DNA of 64,000 nucleotides from Nitrosomonadaceae bacterium. GTDB lineage: Bacteria; Pseudomonadota; Gammaproteobacteria; Burkholderiales; Nitrosomonadaceae. Where the stretch lies: NCBI GenBank assembly GCA_030646695.1, contig JAUSLF010000070.1, positions 36,436 through 100,435 of the forward strand. The letters run 5' to 3'. The notes below the pieces were generated by a model that was not told where the DNA came from, did not search any database, and saw only the letters and a program-made list of their open reading frames with translations. This document shows positions 1 to 7,765 of the stretch, one piece after another; within the stretch, counting starts at the first letter, position 1; each line of letters opens with the position of its first letter. The position numbers and the translations under genes are program-made.

Positions 1-372
1 TTCAATGTCTTTGTGATGCCGATCCAGGAATTGCTTGAGGCTGGCCCGGGAACGAAACATCGTGCCAAATTTGACTGGCAACACCGGTGACACGTCCATG
101 ATCCGTTCCACCACCGCCTCATGCCGTTGGGCACGAGGCCCCAGCCAGTCCAAGGCCTGGAGATTCTGATCGGAAAATTCAGCTGGGTCCACCTGCCCGA
201 TCACCGCCACCACCCCCTCTTCTTGCTGATCCAGCACCGTCACCGGATAGCGCTCATCCACGCCGTGCAAATCCGGCTCAGTCAAGCCCTGCACCAGCGA
301 AAGACATTCCGGGCGGGCCAGGCAATAGAGATAGATGCCGAGTTCTGCGGCCTCGGCATGCGAATCGGTCAT
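1..372 (-). CDS. GvpF/GvpL family gas vesicle protein, N-terminal part (cut by window edge)
   Basis: Reading leftward from an ATG at 372, an open frame of 124 codons runs off the window without a stop. It starts MTDSHAEAAELGIYLYCLAR and later shows LDWLGPRAQRHEAVVERIM and PVLPVKFGTMFRS. This is the usual N-terminal half of GvpF/GvpL proteins: a short beta strand ending in Y.YC/YG, then W...A..HE.V...LM, then PV.FGT.F. These are minor structural or assembly proteins of gas vesicles that interact with the main shell protein GvpA. The start overlaps the stop of the upstream AAA+ gene as ATGA, so the two are probably translationally coupled. The sequence does not decide between GvpF and GvpL. It anchors the assignment of this end of the window to a gas-vesicle cluster. 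Confidence 0.85.
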   Translation of the reverse strand, partial: MTDSHAEAAELGIYLYCLARPECLSLVQGLTEPDLHGVDERYPVTVLDQQEEGVVAVIGQVDPAEFSDQNLQALDWLGPRAQRHEAVVERIMDVSPVLPVKFGTMFRSRASLKQFLDRHHKDIE

Positions 373-2522
373 TTGCGGATATCGTTCAGCGCCGACTCAA
401 AATGCCGTGGCTGGATGAGCAATGGGGAAGGTGCCGAATGTTCTTCCTTCCCGCCTCTCGCCTGGTCGATTCTCTCGCGGATGGCGTTCAAGGCCGCGTG
501 CTGACAGATGGCGCTGAGGTCGGCCCCGGTCAGGCCGTCCGTATTGGCCGCGATGGTCTCCAGACGCACCTCTTTGGTCACTGGTTTGCCGCGCACCTGC
601 ACCTGCAGAATCGCCAGACGTTCCTGCTCATCGGGAAGCGAAATCTCCACCACCACGTCGAAGCGGCCCGGGCGCAGTAAGGCCGGGTCCACCATGTCCG
701 GCCGATTGGTGGCGGCCAGGACGAGTACGCCGGACAGCTTCTCAATCCCGTCCAGCTCCGCCAGGAATTGGCCCACCACCCGCTCGCTGACACCCGCCTC
801 CGACGCTCCGCTTCCGCGGCGCGGGACCAGCGCATCAATCTCGTCGAAAAACACCAGGCACGGGGCCGCTTGCTTGGCCTTCCGAAAGACCTCCCGGACG
901 GCTCGTTCCGATTCACCGATGTACTTCGACAACAGGGCGGGTCCCTTGACCGAGATAAAATTGACCTGGGTCGCGCTGGCCGCCGCCTGGGCGAGCAGCG
1001 TCTTGCCGCAGCCGGGAGGCCCGGAGAGGAGAATCCCCCTGAGTGGCTTCACCCCGGCCGCCTCGAACAGATCAGGATACTGCAGGGGCCATTCCAGCAC
1101 CTCGCGCAGCAGGCGCTTCGGCCGATCGAGCCCGCCCACATCCTCCCAAGTGGTGGTGGGAACCTCGACAAACACCTCGCGCAGGGCAGATGGCTCCACC
1201 TCGCGCAGGGCGGCCAGAAAATCCTCCTTGCACAGTTCGAGCTTCTGCAGGGATTCATACGGCAACGTGGCTTGGGCAAAATCAATCTCCGGCAAAATCC
1301 GCCGCACACAGATCATGGCCGCCTCGCGACAAAGCGCTTCCAAGTCGGCCCCCACGAAGCCATGCGTGATGTCGGCCAGCCGGGGCAGATCCACATCCGT
1401 GGCCAAGGGCATGCCGCGGCTATGAATCTCCAGAATCTCCAGGCGGCCGTGACGGTCCGGAATCGGGATGACAATCTCCCGGTCGAACCGCCCCGGCCGG
1501 CGCAGGGCCGGATCAAGCGCGTTCGGAAGATTGGTGGCCGCGATGACGATGACTTGCCCGCGCGACTTGAGGCCGTCCATGAGACTGAGCAACTGGGCCA
1601 CCACCCGCCGTTCGACCTGGTGTTCACCGCCCAGCTCTTCGCGCTTCGGGGCGATCGAATCGATTTCGTCAATGAAAATGATGCTCGGGGCCTGTTTCGT
1701 CGCCTCGTCGAAGAGCTTGCGTAAGTGGCCCTCCGACTCGCCGTAAAACTTCTGCATGATCTCGGGCCCACTGATCGAGAAGAAGCGCACGTCGGTTTCA
1801 TGCGCGACGGCACGCGCAATCAGGGTTTTGCCGCAGCCGGGCGGGCCGTACAGCAGGACCCCCTTGGGTGCATCAATGCCGAGCCGAGCAAACACCTCCG
1901 GATAGCGCAACGGCAGTTCGATGATCTCACGGACGCGCTGAACTTCCCGCCGAAGCCCGCCGACGTCCTCGTAGGAGAAGGCCGGTCGCCCGACCGCCTG
2001 CGTCCTGGCCTCGGTGCGCGCAGGCGCGACTGTCAGCAGCGTGGTCGGTGCAATCAGTACGGCCCCTTTGGGTGTCGTTTCCTGCACCAGAAAGTCCATC
2101 GAGCGGCTGCCGAACAGGGTACCGCGTATCCGATCGCCCTCCAGCACCGGCAGGCCGTCCAGCCGGGTGCCGATGTACTGAAGATCACGATCAGAAAAAC
2201 CCGCCGTGGTGGCCGACAGGACGATCCGCTGGGCCGTCTGGGCCAGCACTTTGCGCACCACCACCATGTCATCCAAGGCCACTTCCGCATTGCCGCGCGA
2301 GATGCCATCCATTTGGACCCTGGCCCCGCCCCGATCATCCTTGAACGCCGGCATGACCTTGCAGACCGTGCGGCGCTTGCCGACAATCTCCACGATGTCG
2401 CCGACCTCGACCCCCAAGGCCTTGATGTCGGCCGGATCCATCCGCGCCAACGCGCGGCCCACATCCTTGCCCAGAGCCTCGGTCACTTTCAGGCGCAAGC
2501 TTCCCTCTTCCAGTTTTTCCAT
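369..2522 (-). CDS. CDC48-like tandem AAA+ ATPase of a gas vesicle locus
   Basis: The 717 residues begin with an N-terminal CDC48-type double-psi barrel (about 5-165). A first AAA+ module has Walker A GPPGCGKT at 226-233 and Walker B IIFIDEID near 281-288. A second module has GPPGCGKT at 501-508, a LVFFDEID box near 555-562 and ATNRPDMVDPALLRPGRFD, the AAA second region of homology. This is the CDC48/p97/VAT architecture: a hexameric, ATP-driven unfoldase or segregase. CDC48-like ATPases are known companions of gvp genes in several bacteria. Here the gene lies between gvpH-like and gvpF/L genes with a 2-nt gap and an ATGA overlap. A role in handling GvpA or other vesicle proteins during assembly is inferred; general protein quality control is the alternative. 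Confidence 0.85.
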   Translation of the reverse strand: MEKLEEGSLRLKVTEALGKDVGRALARMDPADIKALGVEVGDIVEIVGKRRTVCKVMPAFKDDRGGARVQMDGISRGNAEVALDDMVVVRKVLAQTAQRIVLSATTAGFSDRDLQYIGTRLDGLPVLEGDRIRGTLFGSRSMDFLVQETTPKGAVLIAPTTLLTVAPARTEARTQAVGRPAFSYEDVGGLRREVQRVREIIELPLRYPEVFARLGIDAPKGVLLYGPPGCGKTLIARAVAHETDVRFFSISGPEIMQKFYGESEGHLRKLFDEATKQAPSIIFIDEIDSIAPKREELGGEHQVERRVVAQLLSLMDGLKSRGQVIVIAATNLPNALDPALRRPGRFDREIVIPIPDRHGRLEILEIHSRGMPLATDVDLPRLADITHGFVGADLEALCREAAMICVRRILPEIDFAQATLPYESLQKLELCKEDFLAALREVEPSALREVFVEVPTTTWEDVGGLDRPKRLLREVLEWPLQYPDLFEAAGVKPLRGILLSGPPGCGKTLLAQAAASATQVNFISVKGPALLSKYIGESERAVREVFRKAKQAAPCLVFFDEIDALVPRRGSGASEAGVSERVVGQFLAELDGIEKLSGVLVLAATNRPDMVDPALLRPGRFDVVVEISLPDEQERLAILQVQVRGKPVTKEVRLETIAANTDGLTGADLSAICQHAALNAIRERIDQARGGKEEHSAPSPLLIQPRHFESALNDIRK

Positions 2523-2524
2523 GC

Positions 2525-3136
2525 TTAGTCCTTGGTGGTTTCTTTGCTGAGCCGAATTTCGAGGATGCCGTTGCGACAGGTAAAACTCATCTGCCCGGAT
2601 GAAAAGCTGGCCGGCAGCAGCAGCTCTTTGCGGTATTTGCTGTCCCCTTTTTCGGCAGAAAAAATCAGGATGTCATCTTGCAGTTCAAGCCGCACATCTC
2701 CTTGCATGATCCCCGGCACCTCCGCGACGATCAGCAAGTGATCCAACTCATCAAACAGATCGACCATCGGTTCGCGAATCTGATGCACCTCGACCAACTT
2801 ACCCTCTTCGTCTCTGCGAATATTCCCGAAGGGCTCAATCTTGACGCCCCCTTGCGCACCCAAGGCAGATTTGACCGAGAAACCGTAAACTCCCTTGAGC
2901 CGTTTATCCGAGCCGACGTTAAAATCGCCGCTCTTGCTTACCACGCCACCCGCCTGCTCGGCTTGCTCCGCCAGCTTCCCCAGCTGCTCGACTAGGCTGC
3001 CGAGTCCCGCTAAAAACCCGCCGCTGCCAGATGGCTCAGGTGTCGACTGCCCAAACAACGACCCCAGCCTGCGCCCGATTTCCTCGATGCGAATTTTTCC
3101 CTCAGCAAATTCTTCCGTACGTTTTTTATCAACCAT
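2525..3136 (-). CDS. gvpH: GvpH-like Hsp20/alpha-crystallin protein
   Basis: An ATG at 3136 is preceded by TTAGGAGA at good spacing and gives 203 residues; an upstream in-frame start without a ribosome site would add 37. The N-terminal half (MVDKKRTEEFAEGKIRIEEI then LGSLVEQLGKLAEQA) is amphipathic and glycine-rich. The C-terminal ~85 residues, from REPMVDLFDELDHLLIVAEV to GILEIRLSKE, form an alpha-crystallin beta-sandwich. This N-terminal extension plus Hsp20 layout matches GvpH of gas vesicle clusters, a small heat-shock-like chaperone or regulator. Neighbours are the CDC48-like ATPase 2 nt downstream and the sigma-54 regulator upstream. It could also be a plain Hsp20, but the context favours GvpH. 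Confidence 0.8.
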   Translation of the reverse strand: MVDKKRTEEFAEGKIRIEEIGRRLGSLFGQSTPEPSGSGGFLAGLGSLVEQLGKLAEQAEQAGGVVSKSGDFNVGSDKRLKGVYGFSVKSALGAQGGVKIEPFGNIRRDEEGKLVEVHQIREPMVDLFDELDHLLIVAEVPGIMQGDVRLELQDDILIFSAEKGDSKYRKELLLPASFSSGQMSFTCRNGILEIRLSKETTKD

Positions 3137-3174
3137 GTCATTTTCTCCTAAGTAATATAGTGGCGCGTCGCAGT

Positions 3175-4233
3175 TCAACGTTCCGTAGTTTTGTAGATAT
3201 CTTTCATGAACGGGGTCGAGGAAATTTGATGCACTTTCAGCTTGCAATGCATCGTCTTGTAATCAATCTGGAGCAGTCGGGCGGCATGCGCCTTGTTGCC
3301 TTCGGTCAGTTCCAAGGCCTGCAGAAGAAACGCCCGCTCCACTTGAGTGACCACCCGTCCGACCAACTCCTTGAGCGACAGACTGTTCCCAGACGTCAAC
3401 AGCACTGCTGAGGGATGCAGTGGACACGCTCGGCAAGCGCCGCCCCGCTCTGCCTGGTCGGACCCTAGGCATTCTGACGGACTGCCGGGTGCGTCGAGCG
3501 TACCGAGGTTTGCGGGTGATATCATTCCGCCGGGGTCATCGCACAGCAACACCGCCCGCCGCAACTGGTTGCGCAATTCGCGCACGTTGCCGGGCCAGTC
3601 ATAACGCCGGAACAGGTCCCAGGCAGAGGCTGACAGGCCCCCTACCGGCTTGCTCAATTCCTTGCTCGCTGCGGTCAGAAACCGATTGACCAGAAACGCA
3701 ATATCCTCTGTTCGCTCACGCAATGGCGTGAGGTGGATCGTGAACTCCGCAAGCCGGTGATAGAGGTCCGCGCGAAACTTCTGTTGCTCCACCAGGGTCG
3801 GAAGATCTGCATTGGTTGCCACCACCACCCGGAAATCCACATCCCGCTCATGCGTGCTGCCGAGCCGATGGATTTTCCGTGTTTCAAGAACCCGCAGCAG
3901 CTTGCCCTGCATGGCCAGAGGCAGGTTGCCGATTTCGTCCAGAAAGATGGTCCCGCCGCTGGCCAACTCGAACGCCCCTGCTTTGGCCTGATGTGCCCCG
4001 GTAAACGCGCCTTTTTCGTGCCCGAACAGCTCGCTCTCAATCAACGACTCCGCAATGGCACCGCAGTCCACCGCCACGAATGGCTTGCCGGCCCGCGCGC
4101 TCCCGGCATGGAGCGCCTGCGCCACCAGCTCCTTCCCGGTCCCGGTCTCGCCCGTCACCAAGACCGAGAAATTCGTCGCCGTCACTTGCGCCACCTCCCA
4201 CTGGAGACGCTGAACGGCTGCGCTCTTTCCCAT
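3175..4233 (-). CDS. Sigma-54-dependent activator, AAA+ and Fis-HTH part (3' half of a frameshifted NtrC-type regulator)
   Basis: The 352 residues show Walker A GETGTGKE at 28-35, the sigma-54-contacting GAFTGA loop at 75-80, Walker B GGTIFLDEIG, the R-finger region FRADLYHRLAEF, and WPGNVRELRNQL. The C-terminal Fis-type helix-turn-helix is NKAHAARLLQIDYKTMHCKL. Such proteins use ATP hydrolysis to open promoters bound by RpoN. The frame stays open upstream of the first ATG (…ALSNSMGKSAAVQRL), which is the usual NtrC linker. No ribosome site precedes this ATG, so the piece was probably once joined to the receiver domain at 4182-4727. The C12/G14 run at 4251-4276 separates the frames; one base more or two fewer would join them. 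It would be expected to control the gas-vesicle genes. Confidence 0.85.
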   Translation of the reverse strand: MGKSAAVQRLQWEVAQVTATNFSVLVTGETGTGKELVAQALHAGSARAGKPFVAVDCGAIAESLIESELFGHEKGAFTGAHQAKAGAFELASGGTIFLDEIGNLPLAMQGKLLRVLETRKIHRLGSTHERDVDFRVVVATNADLPTLVEQQKFRADLYHRLAEFTIHLTPLRERTEDIAFLVNRFLTAASKELSKPVGGLSASAWDLFRRYDWPGNVRELRNQLRRAVLLCDDPGGMISPANLGTLDAPGSPSECLGSDQAERGGACRACPLHPSAVLLTSGNSLSLKELVGRVVTQVERAFLLQALELTEGNKAHAARLLQIDYKTMHCKLKVHQISSTPFMKDIYKTTER

Positions 4234-4727
4234 AGAGTTCGAGAGGGCGTCCCCCCCCCCCCGGGGGGGGGGGGGGACTGAATCCGCCCTTTCAAGGCCT
4301 TTTCCTCGATGACACGGCGCACGGTGAGAACAATATCCTCATTGCTGAAAGGCTTGCTCACATAGTCGTAAGCCCCCGCGCGGATCGCGCGAACGGCATC
4401 ATGGCTCTTGCCGTGCGCCGTCACCATAATCACGGGAATCGTTTTATCGTGCGCTTTGATCCATGTGAGAACTTTAAAGCCGTCCATATCCGGCAGACCG
4501 ACATCCAGGAGCACCGCCTCGGGCACCTCTTGCCGAATGCTGGCGAGTGCCTCCTCCCCGCTCGCAGCCTCAAGCGGCGCGAACCCGGCCAAGCGGATCA
4601 GGTTGGACAGCACCCAGCGTGCATCTTCCAGATCATCCACGATGAGCACCTTGGGCAGGACCGAGGGTGTGGAGTCCAGGGGGGACACCCCTGGTCGTCG
4701 TTTCGCAGTCAGTTTCACAGTTAGCAT
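4182..4727 (-). CDS. Response regulator receiver domain (5' half of the frameshifted NtrC-type regulator)
   Basis: Residues 26-145 are a complete CheY-like receiver: acidic pair D31-D32 in VLIVDDLEDA, phospho-acceptor D75 in LLDVGLPDMDG, T103 in MVTAHG and K125 in VSKPFSN. After RRVIEEKALKGRI the reading frame enters the C/G homopolymer (PPPPGGGG) and continues into ~25 residues that are not part of any domain. In this family the receiver runs straight into an AAA+ module, which here lies in another frame at 3175-4233. The start overlaps the stop of the upstream 246-residue gene (ATGCTAA), so the two are translationally coupled. If the tract is real, the cell makes a receiver without output domain. 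If it is a sequencing or assembly error, this is one intact regulator of about 500 residues. Confidence 0.8.
   Translation of the reverse strand: MLTVKLTAKRRPGVSPLDSTPSVLPKVLIVDDLEDARWVLSNLIRLAGFAPLEAASGEEALASIRQEVPEAVLLDVGLPDMDGFKVLTWIKAHDKTIPVIMVTAHGKSHDAVRAIRAGAYDYVSKPFSNEDIVLTVRRVIEEKALKGRIQSPPPPGGGGTPSRTLWERAQPFSVSSGRWRK
4251..4276. repeat. C12/G14 homopolymer pair inside the NtrC-type regulator gene
   Basis: Twelve C followed directly by fourteen G on the + strand form an almost perfect self-complementary run. It lies exactly between the receiver and AAA+ coding parts and puts them out of frame. Runs of this kind slip easily in replication and are also typical of base-calling or gap-closing errors. 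Confidence 0.95.
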
Positions 4728-5461
4728 TTCGTACTTACCTGTCTTTCCCGGAGCGAGGGGAGCAGGTGCCGCGTCAGAATGTCCCCATCCAGAAGCGGCT
4801 CTACAGAATGGGCCATCCCCACAAACAGCAGCCCGATCTCACCGTCCGGAAGCGTGGCGTTGATCCGCCCTGCAATAAAGCGATCACGCTGCGCAAGAAG
4901 CCCCCGGCTTTGCTCCTCCTGTAGGTTCTCATGGCCCTGCTTCCCGCCGCCTAACGCGCTTTGGTGGAACTGATACTCCTGAAGCAGCAGAGAGGGGTCT
5001 TCGGTACCCATCAATTGGGCGCCTTGCGCCATGAGTTCGACGAGGAGCTGATGATTCTGGCTGCCTTGGGCGGCAACTTCCTTGACGATGTCCGCTTCTT
5101 TACCGCACAAGGGCAAGCCGTCCTGATACAGGCGCACCCTCTCATAAGGCAGTTCCAGCGCCGCTATCATCTGGCGAATCCCGTTCCAGACTTGGTTAAT
5201 CGACTTGAGATGCTCGGTCCACTTTTCGTCGCCATACTGGGTGACGTATTCCTGCTTGATTTTCTCGCGCATGGATCCCATGTCCTGCTCTGTATGGATA
5301 ATCGAAATCACAATGAGTGTGCGCATAAGCCGTCCAAGACTACGGGGTGACAGTGTGTACGTAGCAGAGCCCGAATCACCTCGTCTGACCGTTCCGGCAT
5401 TCGAGGAGCCGCGCGCAAACCGTCGCGATACGGGCTTGCACCGGTCAGGGGATTTAGGCAT
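4721..5461 (-). CDS. Uncharacterised protein between sensor kinase and response regulator
   Basis: The ATG at 5461 follows an AGGAGG box by 8 nt and gives 246 residues; it overlaps the stop of the histidine kinase remnant (ATGCCTAA). The first ~45 residues are basic and serine-rich, and an internal start MRTLIVISIIHTEQDMGSMR at 5326 begins the folded part. Visible features are a hydrophobic strand LIVISIIH, a helical middle (NQVWNGIRQMIAALELPYER, LLVELMAQGAQLMGTEDPSL), RDRFIAGRINATLPDGEIGL, then LFVGMAHSVEPLLDGDI. The last part recalls the R…I…L..GE.G.LF.GA.H pattern of TraB/TIKI-like folds, but that is only an impression. No known domain is recognised. The overlaps on both sides suggest it works with the two-component system, perhaps as an auxiliary sensor. 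Confidence 0.7.
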   Translation of the reverse strand: MPKSPDRCKPVSRRFARGSSNAGTVRRGDSGSATYTLSPRSLGRLMRTLIVISIIHTEQDMGSMREKIKQEYVTQYGDEKWTEHLKSINQVWNGIRQMIAALELPYERVRLYQDGLPLCGKEADIVKEVAAQGSQNHQLLVELMAQGAQLMGTEDPSLLLQEYQFHQSALGGGKQGHENLQEEQSRGLLAQRDRFIAGRINATLPDGEIGLLFVGMAHSVEPLLDGDILTRHLLPSLRERQVSTKC

Positions 5462-5572
5462 TGACACTTCCTCCTAAAACAGGTTCATCTGCGGGTAGAG
5501 CCGACCCTGGGGCGTTGGCAGCTGGGAAAAGCAGTGTAACCGCCGTGCCTTGCCCAAGAACACTGTTGATCA
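5454..5572 (-). pseudogene. Histidine kinase, C-terminal remnant truncated by the IS element
   Basis: On the minus strand the frame reads LINSVLGQGTAVTLLFPAAN and goes on to …DEPVLGGSVNA, then TAA at 5456-5454. GQGTAVTLLFP is the end of a HATPase_c domain (G2 box S..GQGT.V.L.FP) of a sensor histidine kinase. Only about 39 codons remain; upstream the sequence becomes the IS-like element at about 5573. The stop overlaps the start of the 246-residue gene, so the kinase was the first gene of the operon that ends with the NtrC-type regulator. The cognate kinase of that regulator has thus been lost here, unless the junction is an assembly join. Confidence 0.7.
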
Positions 5573-6660
5573 GGTTCTGTCGCGTTAGCCACTGATGAAC
5601 GTGAGTTTGGCGGGGATGAATCCCAGTCCCTCAGGCTGGGCGGATTTGCCCTGCCAAAACATAAAACTGGTCGGCAAACGACATCTCGTGGCAACAAACA
5701 TCTACGCCCAAAATGAATACTACGCAACGCGGATTGATAATGCAACAGTGGTCGGTCGTTCAGCAGGAGTTGATGCCCGAGCTGAGATCGGAAGTTGGGC
5801 CACTCACGCCGAGGTTGGAGAAGGTGATCCACACGCTGGAATGGGTGCGGATCGAAGAATTTGTCGAATCGACCTGGTGTGGTGTGGGCCGCCCGCCACA
5901 TGATCGGGGTGCTTTAGCGAGCGCGTTTGTAGCCAAAGCGGTACTGGGCTTAACGACGACAGAGGCGTTGATCGAACGGTTAAAGGTGGACCGGGCGCTG
6001 CGGCGGATATGCGGTTTTTCGATGTGGAAGCGGATGCCCGCCCCATCGACCTTCTCACGGGCCTTTGACGAATTCGCGCAGGCGAAGCTGGCGCAGCGAG
6101 TGCATGAAGCGCTGGTAAAGGAACATCTGGGCCAAGCGCTGATTGGCCACATCAGTCGGGACGGCACGGCGATCGCGGCGAGAGAGAAGCCGGCACGCAA
6201 GGAGAAGATCAAACCGGTTGCCCAGGCGAAGCGTGGCCGTCCGCGTAAGGACGAGGTGCGCGAGCCCAAGCTCAAGATGATTGCGCGACAACTGGGCCAG
6301 AGCTTGACCGAGATGCTGGCCGCGCTGCCCAAGGCATGCGATCGTGGCACCCAGTGCAACGCGCAAGGTTACAAGATCAGTTGGAACGGCTACAAACTGC
6401 ACCTGGACACGGCCGACTGCGGCGTCGTGGTGAGCGCGCTGCTCACCAGTGCCTCAGTACATGACAGCCAGACAGCGATCCCCTTGGCGCTGATGACTCA
6501 AGGGCGGGTAACCCACTGCTATGACCTGATGGACGCCGCCTATTGCAGCGTGGAGATCCGGAGCCACAGCCGCAGTTTGGGGCATGTGCCGCTCATTGAT
6601 CACAACCCGCGCGGGGGCGAGTAAATTGCGATACAAGCAGTGTAGCGAAATTTTCCAGTG
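5573..6660 (+). mobile_element. Degenerate IS5-like insertion sequence
   Basis: The element is defined by the truncated transposase at 5713-6624. Its left end is placed near 5573 (GGTTCTGTCGCGTTAGCCA), where the histidine kinase reading frame stops making sense. The right end is not defined: transposase similarity fades after 6650 and no matching inverted repeat was found before ftsY at 6704. The 140 bp ahead of the transposase hold the small hairpin CCCAGTCCCTCAGGCTGGG at about 5622-5640. No target duplication can be shown because the kinase's other half is absent. Confidence 0.6.
5713..6624 (+). pseudogene. IS5-like DDE transposase, C-terminally truncated
   Basis: The 303 residues begin with an InsH-like N-terminal domain (FVESTWCGVGRPPHDRGALA … LIERLKVDRALRRICGF). 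The DDE fold follows: first Asp in HISRDGTAIAAREKP and second Asp in CYDLMDAAYCS. The protein ends at LIDHNPRGGE, just before the stretch that normally carries the catalytic Glu (R…ER..AER.N..LKD). A faint RYKQCS in another frame (about 6631-6648) looks like what is left of it. A basic insert KEKIKPVAQAKRGRPRKDEV lies after the first Asp. The start may be the ATG at 5740. Lacking its third catalytic residue, it should be inactive. Confidence 0.8.
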
Positions 6661-6703
6661 GGCGTAGCCGGGAAGCGGTGCCCGTTCGAATTCAACCCGC
6701 CGA

Positions 6704-7690
6704 TCAATCAAACAGCGCCTCAACAAATTCCCGCGCATCGAACGGCCGCAGATCATCCACGCCTTCGCCCACGCCGAGGAAACGAATCGGCAATGGCAGG
6801 TTTTGCTGACGTTGTCTGGCGATGGCGGCGATCACGCCACCCTTGGCGGTACCGTCAAGTTTGGTGAGTATCAAGCCGGTGACGCCGAGCGCGTCATCGA
6901 AGGCTTGCACCTGATTGACCGCGTTCTGGCCGGTGTTGGCGTCCAGCACCAGCAGCACTTCATGCGGCGCTCCCGGTTCGGCTTTGGCGATAACGCGCTT
7001 GACCTTCTTGATTTCCTCCATCAGGTGCAACTGTGTGGCGAGCCGCCCGGCGGTGTCCGCCAGCACGATGTCTATGCCACGCGCTTTGGCGGCGTTGATT
7101 GCGTCGAATATCACCGCGGCCGGATCGCCTTTTTGCTGGCCGCTGCTTTCCTGGGCGATGACCGCAACGTTGTTGCGCTCGCCCCAGGCCATGAGTTGCT
7201 CGCGCGCGGCGGCACGAAAAGTATCGCCGGCAGCAAGCAGCACCGATTTTCCCTGAGACTGAAAATATTTGGCAAGCTTGCCGATGGAAGTAGTCTTGCC
7301 TGCGCCGTTCACACCCGTCAGCATGATGATGAAGGGCTTGTTGGTATGAGTGTCCAGCGGCTGTGCCAGCGGCGCCAGCAGGTTGATCAAAGCTTCTTGC
7401 AGCGCCCCTTTCAGTTGCGCCGCGTCGGTCAGACCATCGCGTTTTACTTGCCGGCGTAGCTCATCCAGCAGCCAGGCAGTCGCATTCACGCCGGTATCGG
7501 CAGCGAGCAATATGGTTTCCAGCTCCTCGTAGAGAGCTGCGTCTATCTTGCCGCCGCCGAACAGTCCGGATAGCTGCTTGCCCAAGTTCTCCCGCGTGCG
7601 AGAAAGACCCTGCCTGACCTTGGCCGCCCAATTGGCAGGCATGGCCTCAGTGGAGGCGGGGCTATTTTTGGATTTGAAGAAACTTAACAT
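6704..7690 (-). CDS. ftsY: Signal recognition particle receptor FtsY
   Basis: The 328 residues carry the SRP GTPase NG domains: P-loop TGVNGAGKTTSIGKLA (about 118-133), DTFRAAAREQL, DTAGR, and TKLDGTAKGGVI near the C-terminus. FtsY docks Ffh-ribosome complexes at the inner membrane for co-translational insertion. The acidic A domain of enterobacterial FtsY is almost absent, as is common in betaproteobacteria. It is divergent from the M16 peptidase genes across 75 bp that must hold both promoters. In many relatives ftsE and ftsX follow ftsY; here the IS remnant and the gas-vesicle region follow instead. Confidence 0.95.
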   Translation of the reverse strand: MLSFFKSKNSPASTEAMPANWAAKVRQGLSRTRENLGKQLSGLFGGGKIDAALYEELETILLAADTGVNATAWLLDELRRQVKRDGLTDAAQLKGALQEALINLLAPLAQPLDTHTNKPFIIMLTGVNGAGKTTSIGKLAKYFQSQGKSVLLAAGDTFRAAAREQLMAWGERNNVAVIAQESSGQQKGDPAAVIFDAINAAKARGIDIVLADTAGRLATQLHLMEEIKKVKRVIAKAEPGAPHEVLLVLDANTGQNAVNQVQAFDDALGVTGLILTKLDGTAKGGVIAAIARQRQQNLPLPIRFLGVGEGVDDLRPFDAREFVEALFD

Positions 7691-7765
7691 TCTGGTAGGC
7701 TGTCACACCCCATGACTCACAAGACACGATTTTATTCCGTTTACCCAAGCTTAGGTTATTAAAAA

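Noticed and set aside
508..1724. Two long + strand frames opposite the CDC48-like ATPase
   Set aside because: Low-complexity arginine/serine-rich translations; the minus strand carries both AAA+ modules intact.
5462..5572. Sigma-54 promoter (TGGCAC-N5-TTGC type) ahead of the gas-vesicle regulator operon
   Set aside because: No GG/GC pair with correct spacing was found; the stretch is instead the coding end of the kinase remnant.
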